From NCBI RefSeq assembly GCF_964340395.1, contig NC_135554.1:15866592-15930591 (forward strand): DNA of 64,000 nucleotides, given 5' to 3'. This document shows, in pieces, positions 14,655 through 27,000 of the stretch. This DNA comes from Glandiceps talaboti. Lineage: Eukaryota; Hemichordata; Enteropneusta; Spengelidae. A model generated the notes under the pieces. The model made no database searches. It was not told where the DNA came from and saw only the letters and a program-made list of their open reading frames with translations. Every line of letters begins with the position of its first letter. The stretch's first letter is position 1. Both the position numbers and the translations under genes were made by a program.

Positions 14655-14850
14655 AATTTTATGTAAATTAGTTGTTGTTTTGCATAACTGATGTAAATGT
14701 ATACTAGTTTGCATAACAAATTTTATGTAAATCATATTTTGCATAATATCTGAATGTGTATGTTTGCATAACAGATGTTATGTAAATATAAAATTTGCAT
14801 AGCTATTGTTATGTAAATATATTCTAGTTTGTATAACTTGTATTGTAAAG
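14655..14850. repeat. Tandem repeat, ~30 bp x 6, before exon A
   Basis: TTTGCATAAC-like strings recur at about 14679, 14709, 14739, 14764, 14795 and 14830 (spacing 25-35), alternating with TTATGTAAAT. One unit contains the POU octamer ATTTGCAT (14793-14800). It ends about 135 bp before the exon A acceptor. Confidence 0.75.
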
Positions 14851-14984
14851 GGTGTATTGTTTTATTGAATGTGTAGTAGAAAGGCACCTCTACTGGAATG
14901 GAACAAGAGGAAACAAGTATCAATTTGATGTTTTTACCACATTTTAGAAGGGCGATTAGTTTTCATGTATTGTTTGTCTTACAG

Positions 14985-15071
14985 AGTGCAGCCGCTCCAA
15001 GTCCTGTTTTAGGTCAAATACCCCCAAATGAAATGCCTGGTGGCCCTATGCCGCCGGGTTTCTTTCAGGCG
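14985..15071 (+). CDS. SSBP2/3/4: SSBP exon A (87 nt, phase 0-0)
   Basis: The exon has 29 codons, from SAAAPSPVLG to PPGFFQA. It is preceded by a pyrimidine-rich tract ending in acag and followed by the strong donor gtaagt. In vertebrate SSBPs this string directly follows the end of the LUFS domain (a ...FHDY junction), so the previous exon should end with that sequence; it was not found upstream. The open frame continues upstream to a Met at 14898, but that stretch is intronic and unlike any SSBP. A roughly 30-bp tandem repeat ends about 135 bp before the acceptor. Confidence 0.96.
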
Positions 15072-18000
15072 GTAAGTACTCCTTACGTATCAATGTTTTA
15101 CACAGTCTTACTATTCTGCTTTTGATCCCAAGCTATCTTTCCTTCAATTGGCTGCTTTTTATCATCAAACAAACCACTGGTGTACCTGTCTCTGATTGGC
15201 CAGTCATGAGGTAAATCAAGTCACATGACCACAATCACATTCATTAACTGTATAGTTTTGAGCTAATCTTGTATGGCAACTGTTCTGAGGACTTTTGACT
15301 AAATATTAAAAGCATAAACTTGCAAACATTACTACGTTAATGCAGGTAGCTGAAAAAAATTACTAAATTTTTCAGTATTTTAGAAATCACATTGTTGTAT
15401 AATCTGTAAAGAAAAAAAAACCTTGAGCAACACAACATAACAAATTTTGAAACATTGTTAACCTTTCGTGGCTGAAAAAATTAAATAGATGGATGGCAAC
15501 GGTACATCTTTAAGGATTTCTTTTCAAAGAAGACGAAAGGATGCTTCCAATGTTGTTTTTGTGGTTGCTAAGTGACAGGTTTATTGCAGGGTTAAGAAAA
15601 CTAACAGTTGTGTCAATAGTTTGGTGATACAGCTGTCTTTCAAAATGTATGTAGAGAATTTCAAAGGATGTCACAGACAGACAAATACATGTATAGTCAC
15701 AAGTGGCATCAAAATGAGTTAAAAGAGAAAAATTGCAAATGCTGACACATCGTCTCTTTATTTGTACATCAGCACTTGACTACCACAGTTCTTGCAATAT
15801 GTGTAGTGTTTGCATAAAATATTCATGACTTTCTCGAAATTTGTCAAAAACTATTATACATATTGTTATATATATTATATAACAATTTGAAATCAGTAAA
15901 TGAAATAAATAGCAAATACTGCTTAAATACTGCTTAAAAGGTGTGAAAAAAAAAATATTATTATTTATTCATTTTTTCTTTAAAAGTTATCCCATGAATG
16001 GGGAAATCCTTTGTTTATAAAGTGCACTCACTTTTCCTTTGGGAAAAAAAAAATTAATACTAGAAATAAAAAAGAAATTTAGACAAATGGTTAATTAATC
16101 GGAAGCAGTTTTTCACAATTTTAAAATTTGATTGGAGAAAAGAAATTAGAATACTTAATCTTAAAAGTGACGAACTTAACTAGTCTGGAATATGGGGAAG
16201 TATCGTATGCAAATAAAAGACAAGTCAGACCAAATTATTTCCATGGAAACTGAGATTCTGTTTTTTTACTTCAAAGAATACAAATTGTATTGAAAGTCTA
16301 AAAGTATCCATGCTAAAGAATAAAAAACAGAAGCTCGAAAAAGTAACCAACCATCTAAAAATATAAACTTACTAAATAGCAGTTTATGGGTTTATTTTTA
16401 ATGGCAGAAACTACACTATTTGGAACTTCACAGGTAGTGGTTGTCCCATCTTTAGGAATAGACTAATTGTAGAGTACATAATCAATTTGTCCTCTAATGA
16501 TAGCCAAAGTTTGTTGTTGTGAATGAAAATGATAAAAACCGGCATTTCTTGTGGGTCACCACCACAGAGTAAGAGATAGGAAACACCAAATTTTGGTGCA
16601 TCACTTGAAATTCTGTGTGTCAGTGGCACGTTAAATTGGCTTAGAGGGCACACTGTACATAATCATTCAGAAGTAGAAAGACTAGATCAAGCACTGTGAA
16701 ATAGTATTAATATTCTGATCAATAAATCTGTCATGTACATGTATCATTGATGATGACATTCAATTCACGATGGAAAAATACACCTGAGAGAAACAAACTC
16801 ATGATCAGCGAGATAGGGGGATACCTGAGAGACAAATTCATGATAACAAAGATAAGGAGATCTTGACCTCTTGTTAACAGATAATCAAAATTCACTGCAG
16901 ATTGTCGTGAATATACCTGTTGGAAGTGCATTTGCGTTGCAGACACTCGGGGGTCATTTCGCAATCCCAGATCACATTTCATGTTCAAATGTAGAAGACT
17001 GTACTGTATCGATGGTATTTGCTGACAACTCTGTTTTCTCATCTTTGAGTTGAGTAACAGTCTTCATGAAAATAATTTACACTATTTGGGTCAATATTTC
17101 ATTTTATGGTTTGATATCGTATCATTTTTAGTTCGATTTTTTACCGTGCATGACGCTTACAGTTCATGAGATAGTTAATTTGATAGTTATGTTTGATAAA
17201 ATATATAAACAAAATAAAATAAACATCAGTACATATTATGACAGACTAGAAAATATTAATACAATACATGGTGCATGTCTTAACTTGACAATGTGTGATG
17301 AAAATATGATGTAAGAAGAAAGTGAATCTAAAAATATCTAAAGCCAAAAAAATCACTGGAAATGCAGTATTTCTGTTTTATGTGGGCTAGTTTTTGTTTT
17401 AATTTATGGTTTCCTCGTTAACCATGTTTTTGCTAGGTTTTTAACTTCAGTAATATAAAACCGGAAAATTGGCATATTTCAATAAATGTAATGTCATAAT
17501 TTTGTTTTGGTATAGTGTTAGGAACCATGGTAAAGTGATTGGCAAACCCACATAGATAGGGGACTGGCCCCTTCTCAGTAGCTTTTACCTACCCACCGCC
17601 CTTCCAAGTTGATTTTACCATAGACCCGCCACGGTCTATGATTTTACCTACCAATGGCAACTGCCCTTCCAAGTCAATTTTACTTATAACATAACCCAGA
17701 ATAGAATGATTTATAAAAGGAAGTGACACTCCTCTTATTTAGATACATTGTAAAATGTGGAATTTTGGCAGATTTACCAAATGAAAGTTACATTTTCGGC
17801 CCGTGTCAGATTAGGATGTGAAAAACAGACAGTTATACAGAACAATTCTAGAAGAAACCTAACAATCCTGGGCATGATAACACTAATGCAAGATCCTGTG
17901 TTTGAATCCTGAGTCTTCAAATATATTCTTTTCAATTCAGCTTTCTGTTAGTTTGATCTGTTGCTGCATTACCAGTTCGTCACCAGATATATACTCCAAA

Positions 18001-21000
18001 ACGATGATTACCATCCCTTACCCTTGAACTACAGAATTAAATCATATACTTGGTTTGATCCCATTTTGATGTGATCCTGTTTTTTTACAACTTTTTTTGA
18101 GTGTGTACAAACAACTACTCCCCTAGTAGAGAGAAGATTACTTCTGTCATCAATGAATTTTGAGTCACAGATTCAGACAAGTTGTTCTTCAAAAAGAGAC
18201 AATAAAAGCAGGATGAAAGTGATCTAATAAATGATAAATTTGATGGTATTAGATTAAAATACATAAGTAAGTTTAGAAATCCAGGTATTTACTGTTTATA
18301 TTCACTAACTAATTCCTATTTCAATCTAGAAAATGTCAATGTATGTCTCGGGCAAGTAACACTAGAAAAGTTATCAAGTGATATAAAACTAGATAATGAA
18401 ATATAACTGATTGAAAATATGACTTTGAAGATAGAGAAGATATGGTTCATCTTTCTTTTTGCTTTAAATTTTCTAAACTTTTGTGATATTTATGGTATTT
18501 TTGAGCACGATAGTTTGTGAACGACAACCATCCATTTTGTTTGTTGAAAAACAAATGTACAGAAATTTTGTAAATCATCACTGATATTTGTATGGTTTTG
18601 GAAATGTTCATAATCTTGTCTCATGAAATACATTACAAATAATTCAAAAAAAGGGCAATAGCATGGAAAGTTAGGTTAAAGACTAGAGATGTTTTATATT
18701 TTGACATGTCTATATTTGATGATTGTATTTTGAACACATTATCCCTAGCCGCTTGCAACTTCCTCTGTCACGTAAAACTGACTCAGCCAAGACCAACGAG
18801 AGCTTTTAATTCATTGCCACTGCTTAAAAGCACAGAAAGGGGGATTTGCAGAACTTAGCTTTGTATGGCAGCAAGACCGGCTATAAACTGATGTGAAAAT
18901 TAGTACCTAATGGATTAACAGTAGCATGGGAATTGAATTAATCCCTTACCACTGATCCGTTAGTATGGAATGCAAATACACTAAGCCAACAGTCGGTAAC
19001 TTACAAAGGAAAAAACACAAAATCCTGTGAAAATGATACAAGTAAATTTTTTGAAAATGTCAAGTAGTGTATCGTAAAAGGGTTCAGTCTTTCATGTGCT
19101 TTGGACAAAAACACATCACGGTATTTTATCTGTGAAAATGAAATTATTATGATATTAATTAAAAGATGCAAGTTCTGTATAAGATGTTATCATGTTTACA
19201 ATATACATCTGACCAGTATTTCAAATATAGAGAGATTTCTTGAATGAAAAAAATGTGTTGAAATAGACTAAATTGAAAATTCAGCCCTATCCTTCCTCGT
19301 TGCACAAAGGTTAAAGAATGAAAAAAACCCAGCAAATCTGCTGTCCCCAAGGGTTAAGAGAATTTTAAAAACATGCAAAATGTAAAGTCGAAGTGAGAGA
19401 AACTGATTTTAATAACAGAATTACTTGATCTGTACTCAAGCGAATTCAATGTATCACAGATGAAACAATTTATAAAATTCAAATGTCATATTTGTTGTAT
19501 TCTATATCTTAGGTTTGGTATAAGGTCAACATTTTGTAAATACATGGAAGCTATAAAAAAAGTAAATTTCACCGTGAAGAAAGTTTATTCACAGAATTGG
19601 TAGTAGAAAAAAATATTTGAATCACAAAACTGTATATATTTTTCCTTATATTAATATTGGATATATTAATATATTTCAAAGGACAACAAATTATTGTCTT
19701 TTGCAAACTTAATTTTACTTTTTTACTAAATTTTTTTGTGACATTGAGGGGATTATTTTTTTTAAAATCACAATTTCATATTTTTCCTTTGAATACATGT
19801 CAAGAAATCAAATTGTCATATTTCAAGATGTTCAGTCATTTCGGAGTTTACGATAACCTTCAAATTTTTCAAAGTTTATTCACAAAATGAACAAATTTGT
19901 ACATTATGTCTTGTATAATGTGTGTATGTGTGTGTGTGTATGAAAGAGTGGCCATCATACATTTATATATGATTTTCTGGAAAGTTATGAAATTATAGAC
20001 AAAAGTTCATAAATCGATAGATAAAAAATTACATTCTAGTATAGTAAATTGTAGCAGTATGATCCTCCCTTGGTCTCTGCAATGCTAACTAGACTAGAAT
20101 CAGCTTGATTTCAGTACACGAGATTAGATTCATATTTTCGGAATCGATATGACTTCAAATATATGACTGTTTTTGGTAAACGTGAGGGTACATATATGAA
20201 AAGTAATGGCATTTATATAATTTTATCAGAACAATATACTAAAGTGATAATATTCTGTGATAATGACTTTGAAATATTTGATTTCTATGTGTGAAGTATA
20301 AATGAAACATAAGATTGTATAACTAAAAAGATATAATGTTTTAAATGACAGTATTCTGTGAAATATCTCACCTCCCCTTCCCATCCCTCCTCAAGCCCCC
20401 TCTGACCACCGACTTACCCTTGCCAATTCCCCCCCCCCCCTTCAATTGCCCATGAAAGGAAATGCATTTTATGTCACATTATCAGACTGAACAGCAACTA
20501 CTAGTATGATTCTTCCGAGACAAATTAAGTCTCAGGGTATCCTTAGTGGTGTTGCCATGGTGATAGGCTGTCTATTGAATATTGTCTTTTACTGTTCACT
20601 CTTGAGTAGAAGTTAATCAGATACTAAAACACATGCATTATGACTGACCTTTGTCAGTTTTTATAGACAATATAGTCCCAGTATCGCTGTAAATTAGTGT
20701 TCTCAATTAAAAGAAACTACAAGAATGTAGGGTTTTATGGTTGATGAAATGGTACCAGTAAGGGTTTTAATACACCCATGGTATAATAAACGGTTTATGG
20801 GTTATGTCTGTTCTTTAGGAAAAGGAGGATATGTTTTCCTGTACAGCTTTTTTTCACAATGTTTTTAAAGCAATGAATATACTGGGAGATTAAAACCCTA
20901 TCGGCAGTGTCATACTCACATTAGGTTCTTGTCAAATGAGATACGTCCGTTTTTATTTTCCCTGAACTGAGTAACTGCACGTTATTAAAAGGCGAAGTGT

Positions 21001-24000
21001 TTTGTTTGGCGAATGATGATGTCTATTAAGAGGAGTTATTTCAATGTAGTATGAGTTTGTTACGTTTTGTGAAAGAAAAACTCAACTATGTAATATTCCA
21101 TGGCAACTCTACACACCCACGTGTGAGTTGGAAAAGTTCAATTTCACAGAAGCCATATTGTAAGTCACAATGTAGACATCATACTACTTTCTTACAGTGG
21201 TATTTGACTTTCTACATCACTAGGCATAGAAAGTCAGATGTAAAATGGATAAAAGTGAAGTAGTGAGAGGCATGTACAAACCCCGTTTTAATAAGCAGTA
21301 CTTCTGTGGTGTTTACTACTGTAGTCTTATGTTTTTCGATGCTGGATTTATTTAGGTGAATACACTCAAAATCCACAGAAATAAGTCCAAAGTAACATAT
21401 TTTGTGGTTGTCATATTTCTATAATCAGCTGTTACAGCAGTTACACTGAATATGGAAAGCTGACTGGATGAACTATTTACAAGTATTAGTTAACTTTCCC
21501 TTTGCATTGTCCGCTAAATTAAAGTGCACCTGAAACATTCTCAGGTCGTTGTACTATTTTATCACCCAAAAATCATATGTAAATTGTAATGAATACAAAT
21601 AGTAATTTCTGAATAGTGTCAAACACAGTAGATACAACAGATTCACCGTTGTTGCTGTCCCAGATCAATTTTATGCCATCTATGATGGAAAAGTCTTAGG
21701 TCATGGTATTTTGCGAACCGAGACTGGTCTCGGATAGATTTATTTTGTCGTCTGAGACTGGCAAACTGAGACCAGTCTCAGATAGCTATATTTTGCAAAG
21801 TGAGACTCTCATTTCATGGTCTCAGTTTAACATTGTAAGTACCCTTACATACCACCAATACAAGTGTACTAAAGGCAGAAACCCTTACGTAGCACCAATA
21901 CAAGTGTACTGAAGGCAGAAACCCTTACATAGCACCACCACAAGTGTACTAAAGGCAAAATTAAGTCTGGCTGTACTTTTCTCTGTTTACAGTAAAGTAC
22001 ACAGATATAAGTTCATAGTTGTGTAGTAGGTCTTACTGCCCTTCAGCAGTAATTTGCCTCTCAATATGTCACTAGTTAGTGTAAATGGAAAACATAACCC
22101 CCTAGTTGGATAACACTTAATGGAAGATGTACTGATGATATACACTCTAATGTTTTGTGTAGACCAATTAATTGTGATTAACAGATTTCAATAATACAGA
22201 TAATTGAAAACAGGCAATTACACCGTATGTACAGCAAAGTTGAAGTAAAACACACAGTAAAAATGTTGATAAAAGTTTTGAAATGAATGTGAACATCATC
22301 ACATTTGTTAAGATAATGAAAGTTGATGACTTCTAAAAACAGTAGTCAAGAAACTGAACAATTTTCAGTAAAGTTAAGATTTTTCTGTGCCAATTTAAAA
22401 AAAAAATTTTCCCTGCTATTTTGGTTTTATGAATAAGAAATGTCTTTAAGAAGATGTTTTTTGTGATTCCTAGGTTCAACAACACCGTGTAAGGAAGTTG
22501 CCAATACAAAATCATTAAATTCTTCTCTGTATGTATTGCAATGTTATAATGTTTTCACGAAGACTTTTACTACCTGTAAGTAACAGTGTGTCTGTTTCGG
22601 TCACCTGACTCTGGTCTACACTGTCAGCTAGCTTGCATTTCTCGAGTGTTGTCTAACAGAAGAAAGTCAAATGGTGCTTGTCAACCGAAACATATAAAAT
22701 ACTTGTATATAATCAAAGTACTGGCCTTGTCATCAGATTCTTGTAATGCTAAGTTTACATTTGCCAGACTGATAAACATTATTTAGGATGATCATCTTCT
22801 TGTTAAGTACACATTCATATGAAATTAGTTATGATAAATTTTAATATTCTATGACCCATATCTTGATGATCGAGCTAATATGAAATAAGTGAAAATGTCA
22901 CCGTGATGTTGAATTGAATTTGATTGATATAAAATACACCACTCTGATGGACATTTCACTTTCCGTTTCAACCTTTTGGTAGATATTTGACACAAAATCT
23001 TTGACAAATCATCATGTTCCTAGAAGTAGACTTATCAGTTCTTCCATCGTATTGTCAGCCAAGATTCTCTAACAAAAGACAACCGATAACAACATCAATT
23101 TCAGTAATTGATGACGCAAATTTTCTGATGTCCGCGATTCAAACATTAAAAATAGTGTGAAGAAGAACTATTGTATCAGCAGTGCTGTAAAATACTCAGT
23201 GGTTCAAAAAAAAAACAACAACTGTAGACGAACATTTGTACATCAGTGTGTATAATAATTGACCTGTTTTCAATTTTTCGCCGTCTTTCTTTTTTCGCTG
23301 AAATAGTAACTCTCAAAATACAAAGTACCTGTCCTAATTTTTGTAAGCCTATTTCTAGTACTGATTTCATTATAAGCCTACCACAGATGGCAACGAAAAC
23401 TTTAATCCCAGTATCCAGTTTTTGTAGTAGGTCAGAAAATACAGGATAAAGCTGGAATCGGCTACATTTATATTATTAAACATGGATCTAGTATTTCCCA
23501 TATATGTAAGGGGATGAAAAGAATGTACTGCTTAGCTTGTTATTAGTTTTACACATATCTGTCTTTCACTCTCACTCTAGGTAATGAATACATCATATTA
23601 AACAATATCTTGTATATTATAGTACTTTTGAGTTTTCTCGAATTGCTAATAAGTTAAAACCTAAATTTCTAAAAAAAAAAAAAAAAAAAAAAAATTAAGA
23701 GTGTGATATTATTTGGTCATCTATGATACAACTTGTCTCTAGTCAGAATATTTGTTTAAAATCTAAAATGCTAAATCGGGTACGAGATTTGTCAATTTTT
23801 GGAGCCTTTGTGATATAAAACCTTTTGTTGATATCCTTTATTTATGATAATGCGAAGTTTTGACAATACTGGTATATTTATTGACCTAGTTAAACTTCAT
23901 TGATTTTGGAAAGTTTTTTGAATATTAATAACATAGAGGTAGATATGTAAAAAATTTGGTGGCCATATATTTTAATTGTTATGTAACATGATATCCAACA

Positions 24001-27000
24001 TCTTTGTTTGTATCCATATTGTGTTTGAGCTACTCGGAGACTTTTTAACAAGTCCTGAATGATTGATGGATACATCTACTCATCCTGTAAATATTGATAT
24101 TGTTTGTTTTAAGTCAATTTGTTTGTTTTAAGTCAATTTCTAAATTTCTATTGTATGAATAAAAACATGAAATAACTGGATCAATTTTATGATAATCGTA
24201 TCTAATATTTGAATGAAAAAAATGACAGCTGAAACATTTCTAAATTAAAAAATTTGTGAACATGACATTTGCTTCATTGGCGTTTTTTTTTTGCCCGAAT
24301 GATGGAGTACTGTAGTTGTATCTATTGTCGTGCATGACAAATTTGGTAGAATCGCAATTTAGGATGTGAACTTTCATTTGGTGGACAGTGCAAGGGACAA
24401 GTAGATTCTACCTGTAAATAACAATCCGGTCAGCCTAACATATTCAGTGTAACTGTTGTTGACAGCTTTAACAACAGCAGAATATAGAAATATGACAACT
24501 CATAAGGTATGTTAGCTGGATTTATATCCGTGGAAGAAGCTTTTGCGTGTATTCAGCTGAAAGAAATCCAGCACCAAAAAACATAAGACTATAGCAGCAA
24601 TTTTAATTGTAGTTTCTAAATGACTATTCTATATTTGACTTGTTTTATTTTCCTAATGCATTACATAAAAAGCATAAATGTAACACAAAATAATCATAAG
24701 ACTAGTAAAAAAAATCATTATTATTAAGATACACAGTGGTTATTTCATGATAAAGCCAATATGCACAAACCACAATATTTGTATCCAGGGACAGATAATG
24801 AACTAAGTGCCCTTTGACCTCGGTAAATACTAGATGCATAACAAACATACAACCAGTGGAAGTAACTGGCATTAGAATTCAGTTTGTGAATAATATGATA
24901 TGAATTATTGATGGCTGATTTGACTAATGGTTTGTTGGTCTAGTGGCCTAGTAGTGTATAGTACTTTTTGTTATCGTTCAACCCAACAGATACAACAAAC
25001 AACCTTGTTACAATTGTAGACATTTTCACCATCGTACCTGAGATAATAATAATTTTTGAACTATAGCACTGGCATTCATTTTCACTCTCAAATTCACATC
25101 TTGGTACATATTTTATACACCTTTTCTGGAATTTATCATTTTTGCACCAATATTCACTTTGTTACTTGAATTTATTCAAATGATTTAGGTCATCATAGCT
25201 TATGAGGATAAACAAATACACAGCAAAATTGGAGGAATACACTTGTAATATGGAAATAAAACATTAAAGCTGTACTAAAAATGACTTCAACCGTGTCCCT
25301 CGTTTTAAGAACTACCATATATACAACAAATTGTGTTCAGAAGGGACACTTTCATGTACTAAACCCTAAAAAATGTCATTATTAGAGCTGCTCTAGTTGT
25401 AACTGGAACATTTTCTTTTAAAAATTAAAAAATATTTTTGTTTGAAAAAATGACTTAAGTGTAAATCTTGTAAACTCTGACCAGTATTGAATCATCTGTT
25501 GGTAAACACATTTGTGTAACAGTATACATAGTATGGTGCAATATATCCAATCAAATTTTTTTTTTTTTTGGTCCATACCCAAAATCCATTGTGAATATTT
25601 CCAAAAATTTCATAACTCAATAGAAAAGTTGAAATAGAAAGAGTAAAAGTTACCAATATTTGCAATATACATGAAGGATATTTAAAAAAAAATGATGTTA
25701 AAATTTCTATCAAAGTATGAATAAATTTCAAAAAGTACAAGTTCACTTTTTTTATTTAACACTGGTTTCCATACCAGAAATGGGTACACATATTTACAAA
25801 CTAAGGACATTTCTCTTTCACAATCAAAAATCACAGCAGAATATGTAACATCAGTAGAAAAAAGAGAATATTTTAGTTATTTTGGGTGCTGGGATAGAAC
25901 TGATATTTCGTACCTACAACTCTAACCATACTGTCTAACATGCACCGTTGTTCACAACTGACTCGTTAACTAGACCAGACTGTTCATTTCAACATGGTGA
26001 CTTACCGCTTTTCATTTCTGTCCTGTTTCCATAGCAACCTCAAGTATCACAACCATCCCCTCATCCACAACCTCCACATCCAAATAATCCCATGATGCCA
26101 CAAAATCAGGTGAGTTTGGTTGTTATATATTTCCTCCATGGCACACATAGCTAATATGCATTGTCTGCAATAAAATTGTGAAACGTGAACTTTCATTTTG
26201 TTTGTTTGTCAATAATTGTGAGAGTTTCCTAGTTTACTTTCATCATTTAATTTGTTCCGTCTGCCTTTCCTACCATCAGCTATAGCTCCATACATTATGT
26301 ACTAGTTAACTGTTTCAATGTTATTTTAAAGATTTCGATCTGGGCCAAACATGCTAAGAACTCAGATCTGTTTGCTGAATTATTTTGTTGAGATGTTTGT
26401 TTGCACTGACGTTTTCTTGTTTGCTTTGATTTTTCAGTTACCTCCACATAGTCAAATGATGGATAATAATCAGGTTAGTAAATAAATTACAAACGATCAC
26501 ACAGTGCAATGTAATATTGGCTCTCGCAATGTATTGTCAGTGTGAGAGTATGATTGTACAAACTCATAAAAAATTTTGTATTCCATGAAAAGAAACTGAA
26601 ACACAATCGCTACAATGCCATTTACTGAAATGTCTGTGAATTGCAAGTTACTGCCTGTGTTACATCAAAATGCTAAATCATGCCTAGGGTTTGAAGTCAA
26701 GAATTTAAAAGAAATTTAGAATGATCTGGAGATGTTGGTGGATATGTAAATTATGTCAGGAAACAAGGAATCGGTATTCCATGAAATTCACATCCTTTGG
26801 TAGAGACCTCTTCGCAGTCTTACTTGTCTGTCTGTCTGTCTGTCTGTCTAGCTGCCATTTTGAAAAGAAGTATACTTAAATTGATGCAGGATGATTAGAG
26901 CTTGTCGATCACCCTGGCATTTCTTGGAATTACAAGGGCCAAGATTTTTTGTTTTACATCATACTTATTATTCAGTGCCATTTATTTCCAATTGTACCCT

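Larger units (their letters stand above)
1..14984 (+). other. SSBP2/3/4: Upstream SSBP intron (3' part), non-coding
   Basis: No LUFS/LisH exon (expected VYEYLLHVGAQKSAQTF or HSWWC/VFWDLYCA motifs) was found on the + strand by reading or among the small open frames. The stretch is therefore treated as the end of a long intron. It is AT-rich and contains a piggyBac-like MITE, a CpG-undepleted patch, microsatellites and short direct repeats (for example 23 bp twice near 10015-10060 and 28 bp twice at 10280-10335). All small open frames look like chance frames. Confidence 0.75.
15072..26034 (+). other. SSBP2/3/4: SSBP intron A-B (about 11 kb)
   Basis: The intron is bounded by gtaagt and ccatag. 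It contains a 40-bp tandem triplication (21841-21960), palindromic GAGAC repeats (21716-21830), an AT-rich hairpin (15862-15886), a two-copy repeat of about 41 bp (16782-16862), a C-rich stretch (20391-20441) and a 24-bp A run (23671-23694). No coding signal was seen. Confidence 0.85.

Noticed and set aside
14898-15125. Met at 14898 as the start of a 75-codon gene
   Set aside because: Only 14985-15071 resembles SSBP; the rest is intron on either side of consensus splice sites.
15461-15596. Second TTAA-bounded piggyBac-like MITE (TTAACCTTTCGTGGCTG ... AGGGTTAA)
   Set aside because: Left end resembles the 4319 element but the right end does not pair well with it; too weak to call.
17880-17935. 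tRNA-like B box (GTTTGAATCC) in intron A-B
   Set aside because: No matching A box at the right distance and no cloverleaf; at most a decayed SINE head.
18938-19358. TTAATCCCTT ... AAGGGTTAA pair as MITE ends
   Set aside because: Only about 9-10 bp agree between the ends, and the left side has an extra base; not distinguishable from chance.
23671-23694. Poly-A tail of a retroposed gene
   Set aside because: No AATAAA, no coding remnant and no target duplication seen next to it.
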